Shown here: positions 11,801-24,700 of the stretch, in pieces
How the letters are laid out: every line of letters begins with the position of its first letter
How positions within the stretch are numbered: the stretch's first letter is position 1
Assembly (NCBI GenBank): GCA_033439255.1
Contig: CM065887.1
Span: 1,488,001-1,552,000 of the forward strand
Length of the DNA stretch: 64,000 bases
DNA from: Hericium rajendrae
Lineage: Eukaryota > Basidiomycota > Agaricomycetes > Russulales > Hericiaceae
Direction of reading: 5' to 3'
Program-made: the position numbers and the translations under genes
The notes under the pieces: model-generated
Told to the model about the DNA's origin: nothing
Database searches by the model: none
The model's input: only the letters and a program-made list of their open reading frames with translations

Positions 11801-14800
11801 CCTGGGAAGCGGGCGAAGGCGTAGGTTCGGATGCCTGGACCTCTTGCATGCGAAGGGTCCTGTCGATGTGTGTGCCGTAACCAGGAAGGAATTGATGTCC
11901 TATTCGCTGGCTGCTGGCGACTGGCAGGCTACAAGGAGCGGAGGAGCGGAGTCGGAGATGTGGGCGTCTATGGGTCCAGATTTGGTAACGTTTTAAGCGT
12001 TCGACACAAGTAAGTTACTGCCAGTTTGCTCTCAACCTGCCAATGACACTTCGTACGTTTGCCTCGCTGACATGCGATAACTCTCGGCAGCATGAACTCG
12101 GACATGTCGAGGACAGGAGAGGCTCCGGAGGACGGTTGATCTACTGGTACGTACATCGTTGATTTATGTCTTCCGTATCGACTCGGATTCGAACAGCAAC
12201 GGGGATTGCCTGCACCCCCAGGCCTTTAGGCCTTTCGAACACACTCCGCCTGGTGGACTATTACGAAGCCGCAATCTGGAACTGCATATGTCCATAAACC
12301 CCAATGCCATGCAGGCGCGTCTTGTTCCAGCTTCCTTTGCATCGCCCCATTTTTTTGAGCCGCATCCGGCTATGCCGAGGTTGCACTGACGCGTAGACCT
12401 TGTTACCAGCTTGCGATTGGTCCTTTTCGTTCCATGGGGCTCACGAATTTCGTGCGACGTCACGGTCCCGAATACCAAGGACGAGCGTTCTTGAAGGCAC
12501 CGCATTCCTGCACAGTGTTTCTGCTGGCCGATTCCCCCGTCACTCGTCCATGGACCTGCATCCCATCGGCCTTTCCCGCGCGCGATGTCGCCCCCGTCAT
12601 CGCCATCACGCATTCAAGCTTCAGTGAAACTCGAGCGAATTCGCCAGGTCTCTCAATGACCCCGTGCCTCTCCCCCATCCCAAACGCACACTCCCAAACG
12701 CACATCTCCTGATCATACAGCAGAAAGCTGGCCTTCTGACCAAAGCCTGACGTACTTGCACAGTCGACGCACAGATGTGAAGCACTGTGTCTCGGTTTCA
12801 CCGTCAGCCATACGTCACCCCGCAGGCGTGCACGCGCCGGCCTGCGAGCGCGCGCTCGGCGCAGGACAGATGGGTCGTGTGGGTCCAGCGTCGCGGGCAC
12901 ACTTTTCTTGTTCCGTGCGTCCGGGTGCGCTTGCGCTGCTTCCGTCGCGTCCGTCGCACGCGTAGGCAGTGCACCGGCCTGCTTATTTCCCCGCTGGCAG
13001 GGTTCCGCGCGTCTCGCATAGCGCTGACGTGTGGGGATCCTTCTGCAGGCGTGCTTCTTGTGTGGCTGATGGACGTGTGGGGATCCTTCTGCGGGATCCT
13101 TCGTGCTCGGGGTGATGGTGATTTCGTGGGCTTCGTTCCTGGGGCCGGAGGTGTGCAAGTGGGTGGGCGTGGATCTATTGGTCTTCATTCGTCTGTTGAG
13201 TTGAGTTCTGCAGTCTCGTAGTTCTTGTAGACGTGATTATTGACTCAATCGGAAGACCTTTTCAGTGCAAGCATCGCGCCTGATGCGATGGTCCTGGAAA
13301 GCAGGCACCCGCGTGAGTAGTGCAATTCAATGGGAGGATCGTCGTGTGCCTTCATTTCTCATCTCAGCAGGCTTAGTCCGCACGCGCCGAAATGAGCACG
13401 CAGAAGATGGTCGCCTGACGAGCTCGGGTGCCTTCTGTCTGCTCTTTGCGGGAGGTATGATGTAGGTATGACGACGTACGAAACGCCTTCTAGCACTCTT
13501 GTTTCCTTTTGGCCTTCTTTGTAGAGATCGCGCGCTGCATATGGCTCGCCGATGAGAAAGGACGCACGATTGGTCTCGCTGTCGCGGCGCTGAGATGCTT
13601 ATCCTTCAATCCGATAGATGTGTCGTGGCCGTCCAGCGTGGACGGCGTCTTGTAGCCAATGTCTCACATACACGCTCTTAGGTTCTAGTCAACCCCGGTT
13701 GGTCCTCTTCGCCGCCGTGCCCACTCAATCTCCACCTGCACACTACCATCAGCTGCGGCTAGACGCTTCAAAGTCATTCGTCGCACACCTGATCGACGCC
13801 ACGCTGCGTGGCTTGCTCTTTCTGTTCTTAGGCCATCTTTACGCCGAGGTGCGCAAAGACGTCTGTCAGTCTTCCTTTTCTTCTGAACTATCCGTCCTTC
13901 TAATTCACCAATTCAGCGAGTGGTATATACACCTGACTATGGTGCTGCGCTATGATTTAATGGGTTCTGCACGCCTGACTTCTTTCAGAAATCTATTGAG
14001 AACGCACTGAAGCGACGAACGCCACCGAACTTTGCCAGTCTTCGTTTCACCTTGATCGTGATCTTTGTGTCCATCCAGTGGTCCACTGCTTCAAAGTCTC
14101 GGACACCTCTTGTCGAGGTGTTGTCTACGCTTGATCTCGACCATCGGCTATCACGCAGACGCTCTCTTCGATCTATGTTCTGGACTTCTGAACGGATTGA
14201 TATCCCCATCGAAATAATGCTTCCTGAATCTCAGATTTGTCGAACATTCTGCCAGGCCGTCTTCACGACCCCGATTCTTGCCATCCGCCATTTGTATTAG
14301 ATCTCTCTTCGAGGCGGGACGAGAGCAGGCCGCACTGCGCTTATGTTATCTTGGACCTTCACAGAATGCGGCGTGCGATACGATCTTCTGCGACACACTT
14401 CGTGGTCTGACGGCGCAGGCTGGCCGAGGTGAGTCCTGTCGCCCAGGTCAATGCCTCATGTCGCCATTTGGACGTGTGGGTGGACATGTGCGCAGAGGGC
14501 CCTGGCGTCTCCGTCGCCCCGGCTTTGAACCTCCAATGAATGGTCCTCTATCCCTCGTTCGAAAGGTCAGATGGCTTCTTTTTTCTGTCCTTTTCATCGT
14601 TCTTCAGCCGCTCGAATATCGATCCGTCTATCGATTTGCTCTTCTTACGCTGAGATGCAGTTCCAGCGCGGACTTTCAAGACTAAAACAGATCTGGGGAA
14701 GGTCTCCTCGTCTGGTGATCACTTGCATGACACTGATGGGTCCTGGGAACAGGGATCCCTCTAGGAATCCAGCAAATCCCGGGTGACGGATGCCGCATTT

Positions 14801-15258
14801 CCGAGTCGGTCAGTTATCTCATGGTGTCCTCTACATGATAATAAATGCTGATGGCGGGCGTCTCAGCGAAGCTGACGGACAGGATACTATCGCTTACTTA
14901 TGCACGGTCGTATGCTTTGTGATGAGCTGGTATCAGATCATCAGGTCATACGAGCCTTGAAGTCCTCGTACATCCTTGCTACTGATCGGCGCAGGCCTTA
15001 ACGCCGTGCAATATTATAAAGTTCGTTCGCATGTAGTCAGCATTATAGACGTTCGCCTTTGTGATCATGGCCTGTAGCTAGAGCGAAATGCCTCCGACGT
15101 GCTGTTGATTGCAGAGCCTGAGTTGACCTGACGCGCAGCGCAATTACCATCCGTCGGCTTTTGGTCACTAGCTGCGACTTGCAGATCATATAACCGCGCG
15201 ATGGTGTCGAGCGGCCTCGAGTGCACATCCGACTATCAACAGTAACGTACCGCCGACC
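8851..15258. other. Gene-poor 6.4 kb region
   Basis: Nothing with a recognisable domain was found on either strand. CCAAT sequences at 9124 and 9168 could belong to the promoter of the minus-strand gene starting at 8850, or to an unrecognised plus-strand transcript. A frame starting at ATG 9316 encodes a Pro/Arg-rich stretch of about 50 residues (MSTRGAPRGPFPPAVSRPPP) that could be a 5' exon, but no following exon is convincing. Frames near 11089-11787 and 13618-14010 look like chance ORFs. Confidence 0.45.
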
Positions 15259-16857
15259 ATGACCAGCATGGCATCCCTCAACCTCAAGGGGCAGGTCCTC
15301 GCGCCGGGCTCCTCTGAGTACGACGCGGCGCTACACCGCAACTCGGACCTGTCGATCCTCGAGCCGGGCTACATCATCCAGCCCGAGGCGTACACCGACA
15401 TCCCGCCGCTGCTCGCGTACGCCGCAGTGCGCGACCTCGAGGTCGCCGTCAAGGGCGGGGGATGCCATTCGCAGACGTGGGCCAGCTCGCAGGGCGGGAT
15501 CGTCATCGATCTGAGCCGACTGAACCGCGTCACTGTTTCTGACGATAAGGCGTCGGTGAGTATTCAAGGCGGGGCGAACTGGGGCGATGTGTATGAGGCG
15601 GGGGCAAAGGCGGGCGTCGAGGTGCCGGGAACACCTTTGTGGATCGTCGGCGTCGGCGGGTCGCTCACGGGCGGTGCGAATGGCAATCTGTCCTCGAGAT
15701 ATGGCCTTGGAAGCGACAATGTGCTCGAGGCGACTGTGGTCCTTGCAGATGGGAGGATCGTGCGGACGAATGCCCAGGAGGAGCCTGACCTTTTCTGGGC
15801 CATTCGAGGTATGTTGCGATGCCTATCCAGTGAGACGCGATATTTCACAGCGCCGTGTTGCAGGGGGAGGAAACCAATTTGGAATCGTCGTGGAATTCGT
15901 TGTGCGAGCTTATCCTCCGTCCGGTCCCATGACGGTCGGTAGGCTCGTCTATCCGGGGACGGCATTCGATGATGTGCTGAAGGCGGCCCAGGTTTGTTGA
16001 GTCAGTTGTTGGATGGACACCTCTACAACGATTTTCACAGGAGTTCGAAGCAGCAGCTACCCCCGATGACAAGGTCACTATGTCGTTCATGCGCCCAGTA
16101 CCTGATTTCAAGGTATGCTGTCTCGACCGCGTTTGCAACCTAACTTATCGGTCCCCATGCAGCCTACTGTTATCGTCCTGCCCTGGATTTCCTCCAGAAG
16201 TTCTCGCTCTGTCCAGGAGATTCTAAAGCCATTCCGCACCACGGCGTTGCCCGTCGTAGACTACATAACCACTCTGCCCAATCAGCTCGCAACCTCACAT
16301 GTGTTCGACGCAACTCTCTCGCAGGCCCCGCGTCGTCTGACGATCCGGGGCGCGATGTTCACCAGATTGTGGACAGACATGGTGGCGGAGGCGTGGAGAC
16401 GCTGGGTTACATTCACTGAAGCAAACCCTGACTCGAGATCGACTGCGATGCTGTGGGACGTCCGTCCTGCTGGGAGAATAGCCGAGTTTCCCGTTGGAGA
16501 GACCGCATACCCTCTTCGCGAGCCGCACTCTTTCGTTGCGATACAAGGGCGGTGAGTACTTACCGACGTTTGTCTCGTTTGTTGAACTTACGACCCGTCG
16601 TTGTGCCAAGAAACACACGCCGTGAGAACGACAAGACAACGTATGCCTTTGTTAAGGACATTGCCAACTACATCCGCCAGACCAATACTGCGCACGCGGG
16701 TCATGATCTAGGTGTCCTACTAAGCATGGCACAGGGAGATGAGTCGCTTGAGGCAGTATTCGGACCAAACTTGCCGAGGCTAAAAAGGGTGAAGGCTAAG
16801 TACGATCCGATGAACGTCTGGAAGAAGGGATTCGCAATCGAGCCAGATTTCAGCTGA
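15259..16857 (+). CDS. FAD-linked oxidoreductase, PCMH/BBE type
   Basis: Five exons: 15259-15808, 15864-15991, 16041-16112, 16163-16551 and 16611-16857, encoding 461 residues. All introns are GT-AG and 49-59 nt. The N-terminal two thirds is an FAD-binding PCMH domain: VKGGGCHSQTWASSQGG, GGANWGDVY, GVGGSLTGGANG, GLGSDNVLEATVVLADG, then GGGNQFGIV restored by splicing across intron 1. The C-terminus has the berberine-bridge signature YDPMNVWKKG. Such enzymes oxidise alcohols, amines or sugars and pass electrons to oxygen. The His in the GGCH motif is a candidate for covalent 8-alpha-histidyl FAD. The second attachment Cys found in bicovalent members is missing (GVGGSL in that loop). No signal peptide is seen, so the enzyme is probably intracellular. 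The substrate is unknown. Confidence 0.88.
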
Positions 16858-16994
16858 AGCAATGAATGGAAACATTTTTCATGATATCGATTGAGACACT
16901 GGCCCTCTGCATACTGTACAGGAGTGTATATGCGATCAATAAGAATGCAGCCAAGATGCGACAGTGAAGAGTACCGGTATGAATGGGACGCCAT

Positions 16995-19900
16995 TTATTT
17001 ATGCCCCAGGCCCAACTTCGTGTTCTTTATGACCGCCGTCAAGGGAACATCGATTCCACCCACCGTTCCGATGCGTGAGCCTTCTGACCAGCCCATAGCA
17101 GCAAGCATCTTGAAGCCAACATTCGATTCGCCAATCTTAGGAGCAGCCTGTACAGCAATCGCCGACTCTTTAGCAAAGAAACGAGATCAGACAAATATAG
17201 GCTGACCTTTCCGACAATCTCTCCCTCACGTGGCTTGAGTTTCGGCGGCTGGCCTTGTCGGCCTCCTGATGCTGACGAAACAACGACACCAGCTTTCCTC
17301 AAGATCTTGTTGATCTTCTTCTCATCGATGTAGACGCCACTGCGCGTCGTCTTCGACAGCGTCGTGTATCTTGCGTTATCCTTCCCTTTACTCTGGCTCT
17401 TGAGATTGAAGGCCACCGCGAGCTCGTGCACGATTTTGCGTGCATGCTTCTTCATCGGAGGCAGCGACATTGAATTGGGGCCCCCGATATTCACCAAGAA
17501 GCGTCGAATTTGCTGTTCCAGAGACACCATGTCGACGACACGGTTGGGTATCTCCACTGAGGGGTCCAAGGCAGCGGCCGCCATCATAGCCTTGCGCCCC
17601 TTCTCTCCGCCCTTCTTCTTGGCAAGTGGGTCTGCCGCAGTCTCAAGACGAGCTTTCTCGCGGGCGCGCTTGAAGTCTGCTTTCTTAGCCCGGTCCCTGT
17701 TCCACTGGTCCCGTAGCTCGATAGGGATGTCTTTGTCTTTCTCCTTTTTACGTTCTAGGTGATATTTGTGGCATGAGTCATTGCTCAAGGTCATATTTTT
17801 CTGCACTTACTCGACGGACTCATTTCCGCATAATCAATGTCGAAATCGAAATCTCCTCTGTAGATGGCTCTGAATATCCGGTTCGTTTCCTCGTGGTCTC
17901 GACCTTTGAGAATTTCAGCGTTCTCGTCCAAGAACTCCTGTGATAAAGGATTAATCGTATACATAATCCGACAAGTTGTTAAACTGACCTGAACTTGAGC
18001 GGTCAGCTCACTTTCACCGTCTCCCCAAGTGAAGCCGGGTTCGAAGTCATCTTTATCCTCATCAATTTCGTCGTCGTCCAGCATATCGCTGATAGGCCGT
18101 CCTTTCGTCTGGGCACGTAAACGTTCTAACCTCGCTTGGAAACCACTCTTGGGTGTGGTATCCACATCTTCGTCAGATGAATCCTCGTCGTCCTCGTCGT
18201 CTTCATCGTCTTCATCTTCCTCATCTTCCTCGTCGCCCTCTGCACCATTCTCTTCTGCCACCAAGATCCTCTCCTCTGCGCGCACGATCTCCTCGACTTC
18301 TTCGTCCTCATCGCTCTCATCCTCTTCGGTCCCATCTTCGCTCTCTTCATCCTCCATCCTCATCCGCTCGTCAATACTGAGATCCTCCATGGTGACATGC
18401 TGCGACCCGCTTGCGCCCATCCCCTTCACGAACGCCTTCATCGCGTCCAAGTCGATCTCCTCGTCCAGCTCCATCCCACCGACGCCGCTCGACAGCTCCT
18501 CGACCGCCTTCCCCTGCCCGTCCTGCTCTTCCTCGGTATCATCGCCCCAGTCCACATCCGAGTCCCCGCGCCGCTGCTCGTCCCGGCGCGGATCCGGCGC
18601 GTCGTCGCGCAGCTGCGCCTCCGACATCATCGCACCGAAGGAGCCGAACGTCGAACGACGTTGCTCGCGGGCGCGGGTGATCCGTCCTTGGTGCATTTGT
18701 TTACGCAAGGATCGCGGTTGCGCTGCATACTGGCGGGGGCGGAGCTTCGGTGGGGTCGTGCTGAGCGAAGAGAAGGATACGTCTGCGAAGGCGGGCGCGG
18801 GCGATGGGGATGCGGGCGCGGGAGCTTGGATTTCCATTGTGATGTCCACTGCCTCCGTAGGATCGACCACCGCCGTCTCCGTAACAGGGTCCACTGTCAC
18901 CTCCATACGACCGTGAACTACCCCGACTTCGATGGATTGAGTTGCGCATGTCGACGCTACTGGTTCCTGAGTTGCAAAAGCTGGCGTTACAGGCTCTTGG
19001 ATTCCAGGTTTGGATGCCGCAGGCTCCTGAGGAGCCTGCGCTTCCTTGGCTTTCCCTGTTCTGGGATGGGGGGCGACATAGACAATCACCTCGTCGTCCT
19101 CATCGGCAGGCTCTCCGAGAGGCACGTCGACAGCTCTATCCACGATGATCTTCTCGGCGCCACGCTTCGTTGATGGTTGTGTGTCGATATAAAATCCAGT
19201 GAACTGCTCTTCGACAGCAGCAATGTGCGTGTTGCCATTTGATTGCTCCATTGCCGGGCTATCCCGCCTGACAGCCGCGAGCGCCTCTACTTCTTCACGC
19301 ATCTTGCCCATGTCCCCGAAGTCGATTTCTTCGAGGCCTTCCATATCGGAAGGCAGTTGTGATGGTGGATCATCTTCATTGCTGAACACCCGGGTAACAA
19401 GATCCGCAGTGGGCACATGACTGGCCTCATCGTCTCCTGCTAAATGTCAATCGACGATCACAGTTGGAATATAATTTCTGACGAACCCGTTTCTTCCACA
19501 ACCGGCTGGAATATCTCTTCCTCCTCCGTAAATAATGTGGGCGTTTGTTGTGACCGCACAAAAATGATAGGCTTCAAAAACGGGCGGTCCTCGTGGAGCA
19601 GTTGGGACAGCGGAGCTGTTGTGTTCTTGAGCTTCGTCGACAGCATCCGCTGTCTCGCACGATCTTTCGGTCCTAGGTCTTGTGGGGTTGCACCACCGCG
19701 CCCGCGTCCGCGAGGTGTGCCATTACCTCTCAAAGGCGTAGTCTGACCAGAACCTGGATATGAACCTCGTCCTCGCCCACGCCCACGCCCTCGGGGCGAG
19801 TCGAATTGCGGGGGTCCTTGAGAGTCTAGAGCACAGCATAAGCCTCATCCTTTCCGATAGATGACATCGTTGAGACGAAACCGAAAGGGATGGGTGGAGC

Positions 19901-20094
19901 AAAGGTCAAGACGTACTGTTTGAAGGATGAGAGTTCACCACGAAATCGTCAATGAGATCAAGAGGGATATATCCAAGACCCCTCCCTCTCCCTCGTCCGC
20001 CGCGCCCGCCGCGTCCACGACCTCCACCACGACCGCCTCTGCCGCCGCGAAAACCTCCCCCACCGCGAGGGCCATTTGAGTTTCCTCTAGGCAT
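16995..20094 (-). CDS. SQS1: SQS1-like R3H and G-patch protein
   Basis: Six exons on the minus strand: 19917-20094, 19487-19825, 17989-19436, 17811-17937, 17207-17754 and 16995-17147, for 930 residues. Order: an RGG/RG-rich N-terminus (MPRGNSNGPRGGGGFRGGRG), a long disordered middle with a strongly acidic Glu/Asp tract near 18170-18350, a Lys-rich helix, an R3H domain (HARKIVHELAVAFNLKSQSK) and a C-terminal G-patch (GFKMLAAMGWSEG..IG). This is the layout of yeast Sqs1/Pfa1, a nuclear activator of the DEAH helicase Prp43 in splicing and ribosome biogenesis. The intron 17938-17988 is in phase and has no stop, so only its signals mark it. The 19437-19486 intron has a GTTCGT donor, chosen because it restores the frame. 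The 3' end lies 137 bp from the convergent oxidase. Confidence 0.85.
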
Positions 20095-20466
20095 GATAAG
20101 AGTGATACAAGATGACTCGATCCTGGAACAATCGCTACAAGATCTATAAAACAGATGTCCGCTTAGATGGCGTGATATAAGGATACACTTATGGTTGTTT
20201 GGATAGTCTAGATGGATGAGATGCTCGGAGAAGTGTTGATTTCTGGTGGAGACGATGGGTGAGGGTAAGAGGTATGTCTTGTTTAGGCAGTTGGGTCCCG
20301 TCTGCCAATGTCGCCTCCGCAACGGAGACGGCGGGCCGGGGACACGACTCCATCCTTCATGCTCCCCGTTTCCTCGTCGTGGCACTGGCAGGCGGTATGT
20401 AAGTTGAACGGGACACAAGAGTAGACCGCGATGATTAAGCTCCTTTCAGCCAGGTCGTAATCCCCA
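20095..20466. promoter_or_regulatory. Shared divergent promoter region of SQS1 and USE1
   Basis: These 372 bp separate two start codons pointing away from each other and contain no ORF of their own. I could not identify defined factor sites with confidence. Confidence 0.5.
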
Positions 20467-21485
20467 ATGAGTCTCCAGTCAAACGAGCAGGTTCTCCATG
20501 ACAGAATCAACTTGAGCCGTCTCGTCAAGCGGCTCGAGAGGGCGGTTGATGCTTCGGACTGGGCGGATGGGGAACGTCAGGATGTATGGATGAAGTCTCA
20601 AGGAATGCTCCAGGTGCGCATAAATCTCTTCTACAGACTGCCATTTTTGACATTCCTGCATCATTGTAGAAACTGAAGTATGCCCGGACATTACTCAAGA
20701 ACGTCGAGTTCTACGATGAGATGGAGGTATCCTCGTAAGTGCGCACGCAAAGATGCTTTGACTTCAGCAATGATGCTTTTGCGCAGACGCTTCCGTCAAC
20801 GACATGAGAACCTCCGGAAGACGATCGAAAGATTGGAGTCAGCTGTGGAAACAGTGAATGCAGTACGTCGCAGCCACGGTCCACGACGCTTTGCATTCTG
20901 AAATGAACCCAGCGAACGGAACCGAAGGCGACGCGCCCTGCTTCAATCCTATCCACAGTACCACTCCCGCCCCCATCTGCTCGAGGCGTCGAACCGTCCC
21001 CGGTGTCTGCAAACACGAAGTCAGAAGCTGCTGAATCTTCGGAGTTGGAGCCAGAGCCCCAGCGGCCTGAGATAGATCTGCTCCTTGGTCCTGCTGATGA
21101 TGCCCCTGCAGTTTCAAACTCTATTTCCACCGGCCTTCTTCCTCCTTCCGGCGCATCGCCCTCCAGCGCGACGAGCGCACCATCGCCCGCCTTCCTTCAG
21201 AACTCTGCAGCCGTTCAAGAAGAGATGTCGGCCCAGCTCGCTCAGATGGCGGGCCAGCTACGTCGAAACGCCATACACTTCTCGGAGGCGTTGGCTAAAG
21301 ATCAGGCCGTCATGGGCGGGGCGGAGGAGAAGATCGGCGCGAACTATGATGTGATGAAGAAGGAGCGTGTGCGATTGAGGGATCACCGTGGCAAGAGCCT
21401 GGGGACAACGTGTCTGACGCTGACGAGTGTCTTCGTCGTTGCTATCGCTTTCATCATTATGTTCTTTGTTATACGGATAACCTAG
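20467..21485 (+). CDS. USE1: Use1-type SNARE of Golgi-ER retrograde transport
   Basis: Exons 20467-20613, 20670-20734, 20787-20862 and 20913-21485 encode 286 residues. The N-terminus (INLSRLVKRLERAVDASDWA) and the following helix are typical of Use1. A Pro/Ser-rich linker follows, then the SNARE-type helix (EEMSAQLAQMAGQLRRNAI) and a C-terminal membrane anchor (LTSVFVVAIAFIIMFFVI) ending four residues before the stop, as in tail-anchored SNAREs. Use1 is the ER Qc-SNARE that acts with Sec20, Ufe1 and Sec22 in COPI vesicle fusion. For intron 2 the later donor at 20735 was used, because the earlier one leads to a stop. The gene diverges from SQS1 and converges on ADE6. Confidence 0.85.
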
Positions 21486-21771
21486 CTCGGACGCTATTTA
21501 TTTTCGTATCAGGCCCGCTGCAGTGCCCTGGACTATCCTGTCTCATTCCACAACTTATTCTGGGTTGTAGACTGTTGCACTGCATGGACTATCGAGTATA
21601 TAATGCCGCAGGCAAGTACAACAATGTGATTCTTCTTCTATTTATCTAGGTCCTCTACTACATTCGACGTGCTTGGCGTTATTGCTACATGCAACATAAC
21701 TTTTGAATAACTTCATGCAGAAAAACGCAATTAATCAACCTGAAATCGTACATCGCGTGGTCTAGCTCACC

Positions 21772-24700
21772 TTAGTCGCACCACTTTCGTGCATTTTGGA
21801 ACATCCGGAACCATGGGCCCACGCCCTTCCAACTGTCCTTCAACTCAGGTGGGTACCAGCTGTTGCTTTCCAGCGTGACAACACGCTCAGGATGCGGCAT
21901 TAACGCCAGCACGCGTCCATCGGGAGTCTGCATGCCCGTGATACCATCAGGGCTGCCATTCGGGTTCAGCGGATACGCTTCCGTCGGTGTGCCCTGCGAG
22001 TCGACATAGCGCAGCGCAACGAGACCCCGACTCTCCAATGCGGCCTGCTGGCCCTCCCGAGCGAACGCCGCGCGCCCCTCGCCGTGCGCGACCGCGATCG
22101 GCAGCTTCGAGCCGACCATGTCGCTGAGGAACACCGACGCCCGCGTCGCCGCGCTCTCGACCACCTCCACCATCGCCACGCGCGCCTCAAACCGCCCACT
22201 CCGGTTCGGCTTGAGCGCCGGCCAGTCGTCCGCGCCGGGGATGATCTCCTTCAGGTGGCTGAGGAACTGGCACCCGTTGCACACGCCGAGCGCGAACGTG
22301 CGCTCGCGCGCGAAGAACGCCGCGAACGCCTCTCGCGCGCCCGCGTGCAGCAGCGCGGAGCTCGCCCAGCCCTTGCCCGCGCCGAGCACGTCGCCGTACG
22401 AGAAGCCGCCGCACGCCGCGAGGCCCGCGCAGTCGGCGAGCGAGACCGCGCCCGAGACGATGTCGGACATGTGCACGTCGAGCGCGTCGAAGCCCGCGGC
22501 GGTGAACGCCCACGCCATCTCCGCGTGCCCGTTCACGCCTTGCTCGCGCAGGATCGCGACCTTGGGCCGGCGGAAGAGCGAGCGCGCCGGCGCGGGGAAG
22601 AAGGTGAGTGCGTAGGAGAGGCCGCTGTGTGCGGCGTCGGCGATGAGCGCGTTTTCTTCTGCGGCGCAGGAGGGCTCGTCGCGCAGCGACTGCATGTTGT
22701 AGGACGTCTCGGCCCAGGACTTCTGCAGCTCCGCGCGGGTGCTCGCGAAAACCTTTTCTCCGTTGTGGAGGACGGTGAAAGTCTGAGTGTTCGCTCTGTT
22801 GGTATGCACACTGCCGATGACATGGATCGAGGAGCTGGGGAAGCCTTCTTGCTGGAAGACGCTCTGCAGCGTTGGCAGGTCGGATGATCTGACCTGTACG
22901 ACGGCGCCCAGCTCCTCATTGAACAGAGCTTGGGCTGGGCTGGCACCCAGAGAGCTAATGTCGAGGTCCACACCCGCACGTCCGGCGAAGGCCATCTCGG
23001 CCACCGTCGAGAACAAGCCACCATCCGATCGATCGTGATACGCCAGAATGACACTTGGATGGCTCTTCCGGATCTGCTGGCTGGCCACGAAGAACGCCTT
23101 GACGACCTTCGGGTCCTCGACATCAGGCGCTTCCGAGCCAATCTCCTTGAACACCTGCGCAAGGGCCGAGCCTCCAAGCCGCTGCTTGCCCAGCGCCAAA
23201 TCAAAGAACACCAGCACAGTCGGGCCCACGTCCGTCCGCAGCTGCGGCGTCCACGTCGCACCGACATCCTCGACGGCGGCAAACGCCGTCACAACGAGCG
23301 ACAGCGGCGCGCTGACCTCGCGCTCCTCGTGGCCCTCCCGCCACCTCATCGACATCGACATCGAGTCCTTCCCGACGGGAATGCCCACGCCCAGCGCGGG
23401 ACACAGCTCCATCCCCACGGCCCTGACCGCCTCGTACAGCCCCGCGCCCTCGCCCGCCTTGCCCGCCGCGCACATCCAGTTCGCGCTGAGCTTCACGCGC
23501 GCAAGGTCGTCCACGTGCGCCGCGGCGAGGTTCGTGAGCGCCTCCGCGACGGCCATGCGCGCCGACGCTGCGGGCGACAGGAGCGCGAGTGGCGTGCGCT
23601 CGCCCATGGCCATCGCCTCGCCGTGGAGGACGTCGAATCCGTACGTCGTGCGCGTGACCGCGACGTCGGCGACGGGGACCTGCCATGGCCCGACCATCTG
23701 GTCGCGGGTGACGAGGCCGGTGATGGCCCTGTCGCCGATGGTGATCAGGAAGGATTTCGAGGCGACAGAGGGGAGGTGCAGGACGCGGGACGCGGCGGCG
23801 GCGAGGCGGTCGACCGGGGACAGGGAGGGGAGGTAGGAGCTGAGAGACGCGTCGAAGGGGATGCGGTAAGGCGTGCGGGTTACGTCGCTGCGGGACATGC
23901 GCGGGGGCTTGCCAAAGAGGGTGGACATCTTGAGGTTGATAACGTCTTGTTTGAGCAGCCTGTCGGTGACGATGAGCTCTTCCTTCTCAGTGGCGACACC
24001 GACGATGCCGTAAGGACAGCGTTCGCGTTCAGCGAGCTTCCTGAACTCTTGTTCGCGCTGTGGAGATATGGCCAGGACGTAACGCTCCTGGGACTCGTTG
24101 CACCATATTTCCATTGGTGACAAAGACGAATCGGCAATAGGGACGTCCCGGATCTCGAATACTGCACCGAGGTCCGAGTCGTGCACGAGTTCAGGGAGGG
24201 CATTTGACAGACCACCAGCTCCAACATCGTGAACCGACTGAATCGGACTCTCATCACCCAGGTTGACGCAGGCATCAATCACTTGCTGAGCCCGTCGCTG
24301 CATCTCGGCGTTGTCCCGCTGCACAGAGGCAAAGTCGAGCTCCGCTGAGCCCGAGCCCGATGCCTGACTAGATGCGGCGCCGCCTCCCAAGCCAATGAGC
24401 ATACCAGGACCACCCAGCACGACGACCTTCGCGCCCGGCTGGATCTTCGACTTGTGTGCAAACTGCGGACGGACGTTGCCCAGCCCACCCGCAATCATGA
24501 TCGGCTTGTGGTATCCCCGCACCTCCGTCGCGCCCTCCTTCGACACCGGCACGCGTTCCGCGAACGTGCGGAAGTACCCGCCGAGCGCAGGGCGCCCGAA
24601 CTCGTTGTTGAATGCGCTGGCGCCGAGGGGCGCCTCGAGCATGATGTCGAGCGCGGATGCGATGTGCGCGGGCTTGCCGAAGTCCGTCTCCCAGGGCTGC

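Noticed and set aside
18029-18916. Ser-rich plus-strand frame of 295 codons opposite SQS1
   Set aside because: The poly-Ser is the antisense reading of the acidic Glu/Asp tract of SQS1.
22084-24120. Long open frames on the plus strand opposite ADE6
   Set aside because: They mirror the codon bias of the minus-strand FGAM synthase gene, have no domains, and overlap its conserved core.
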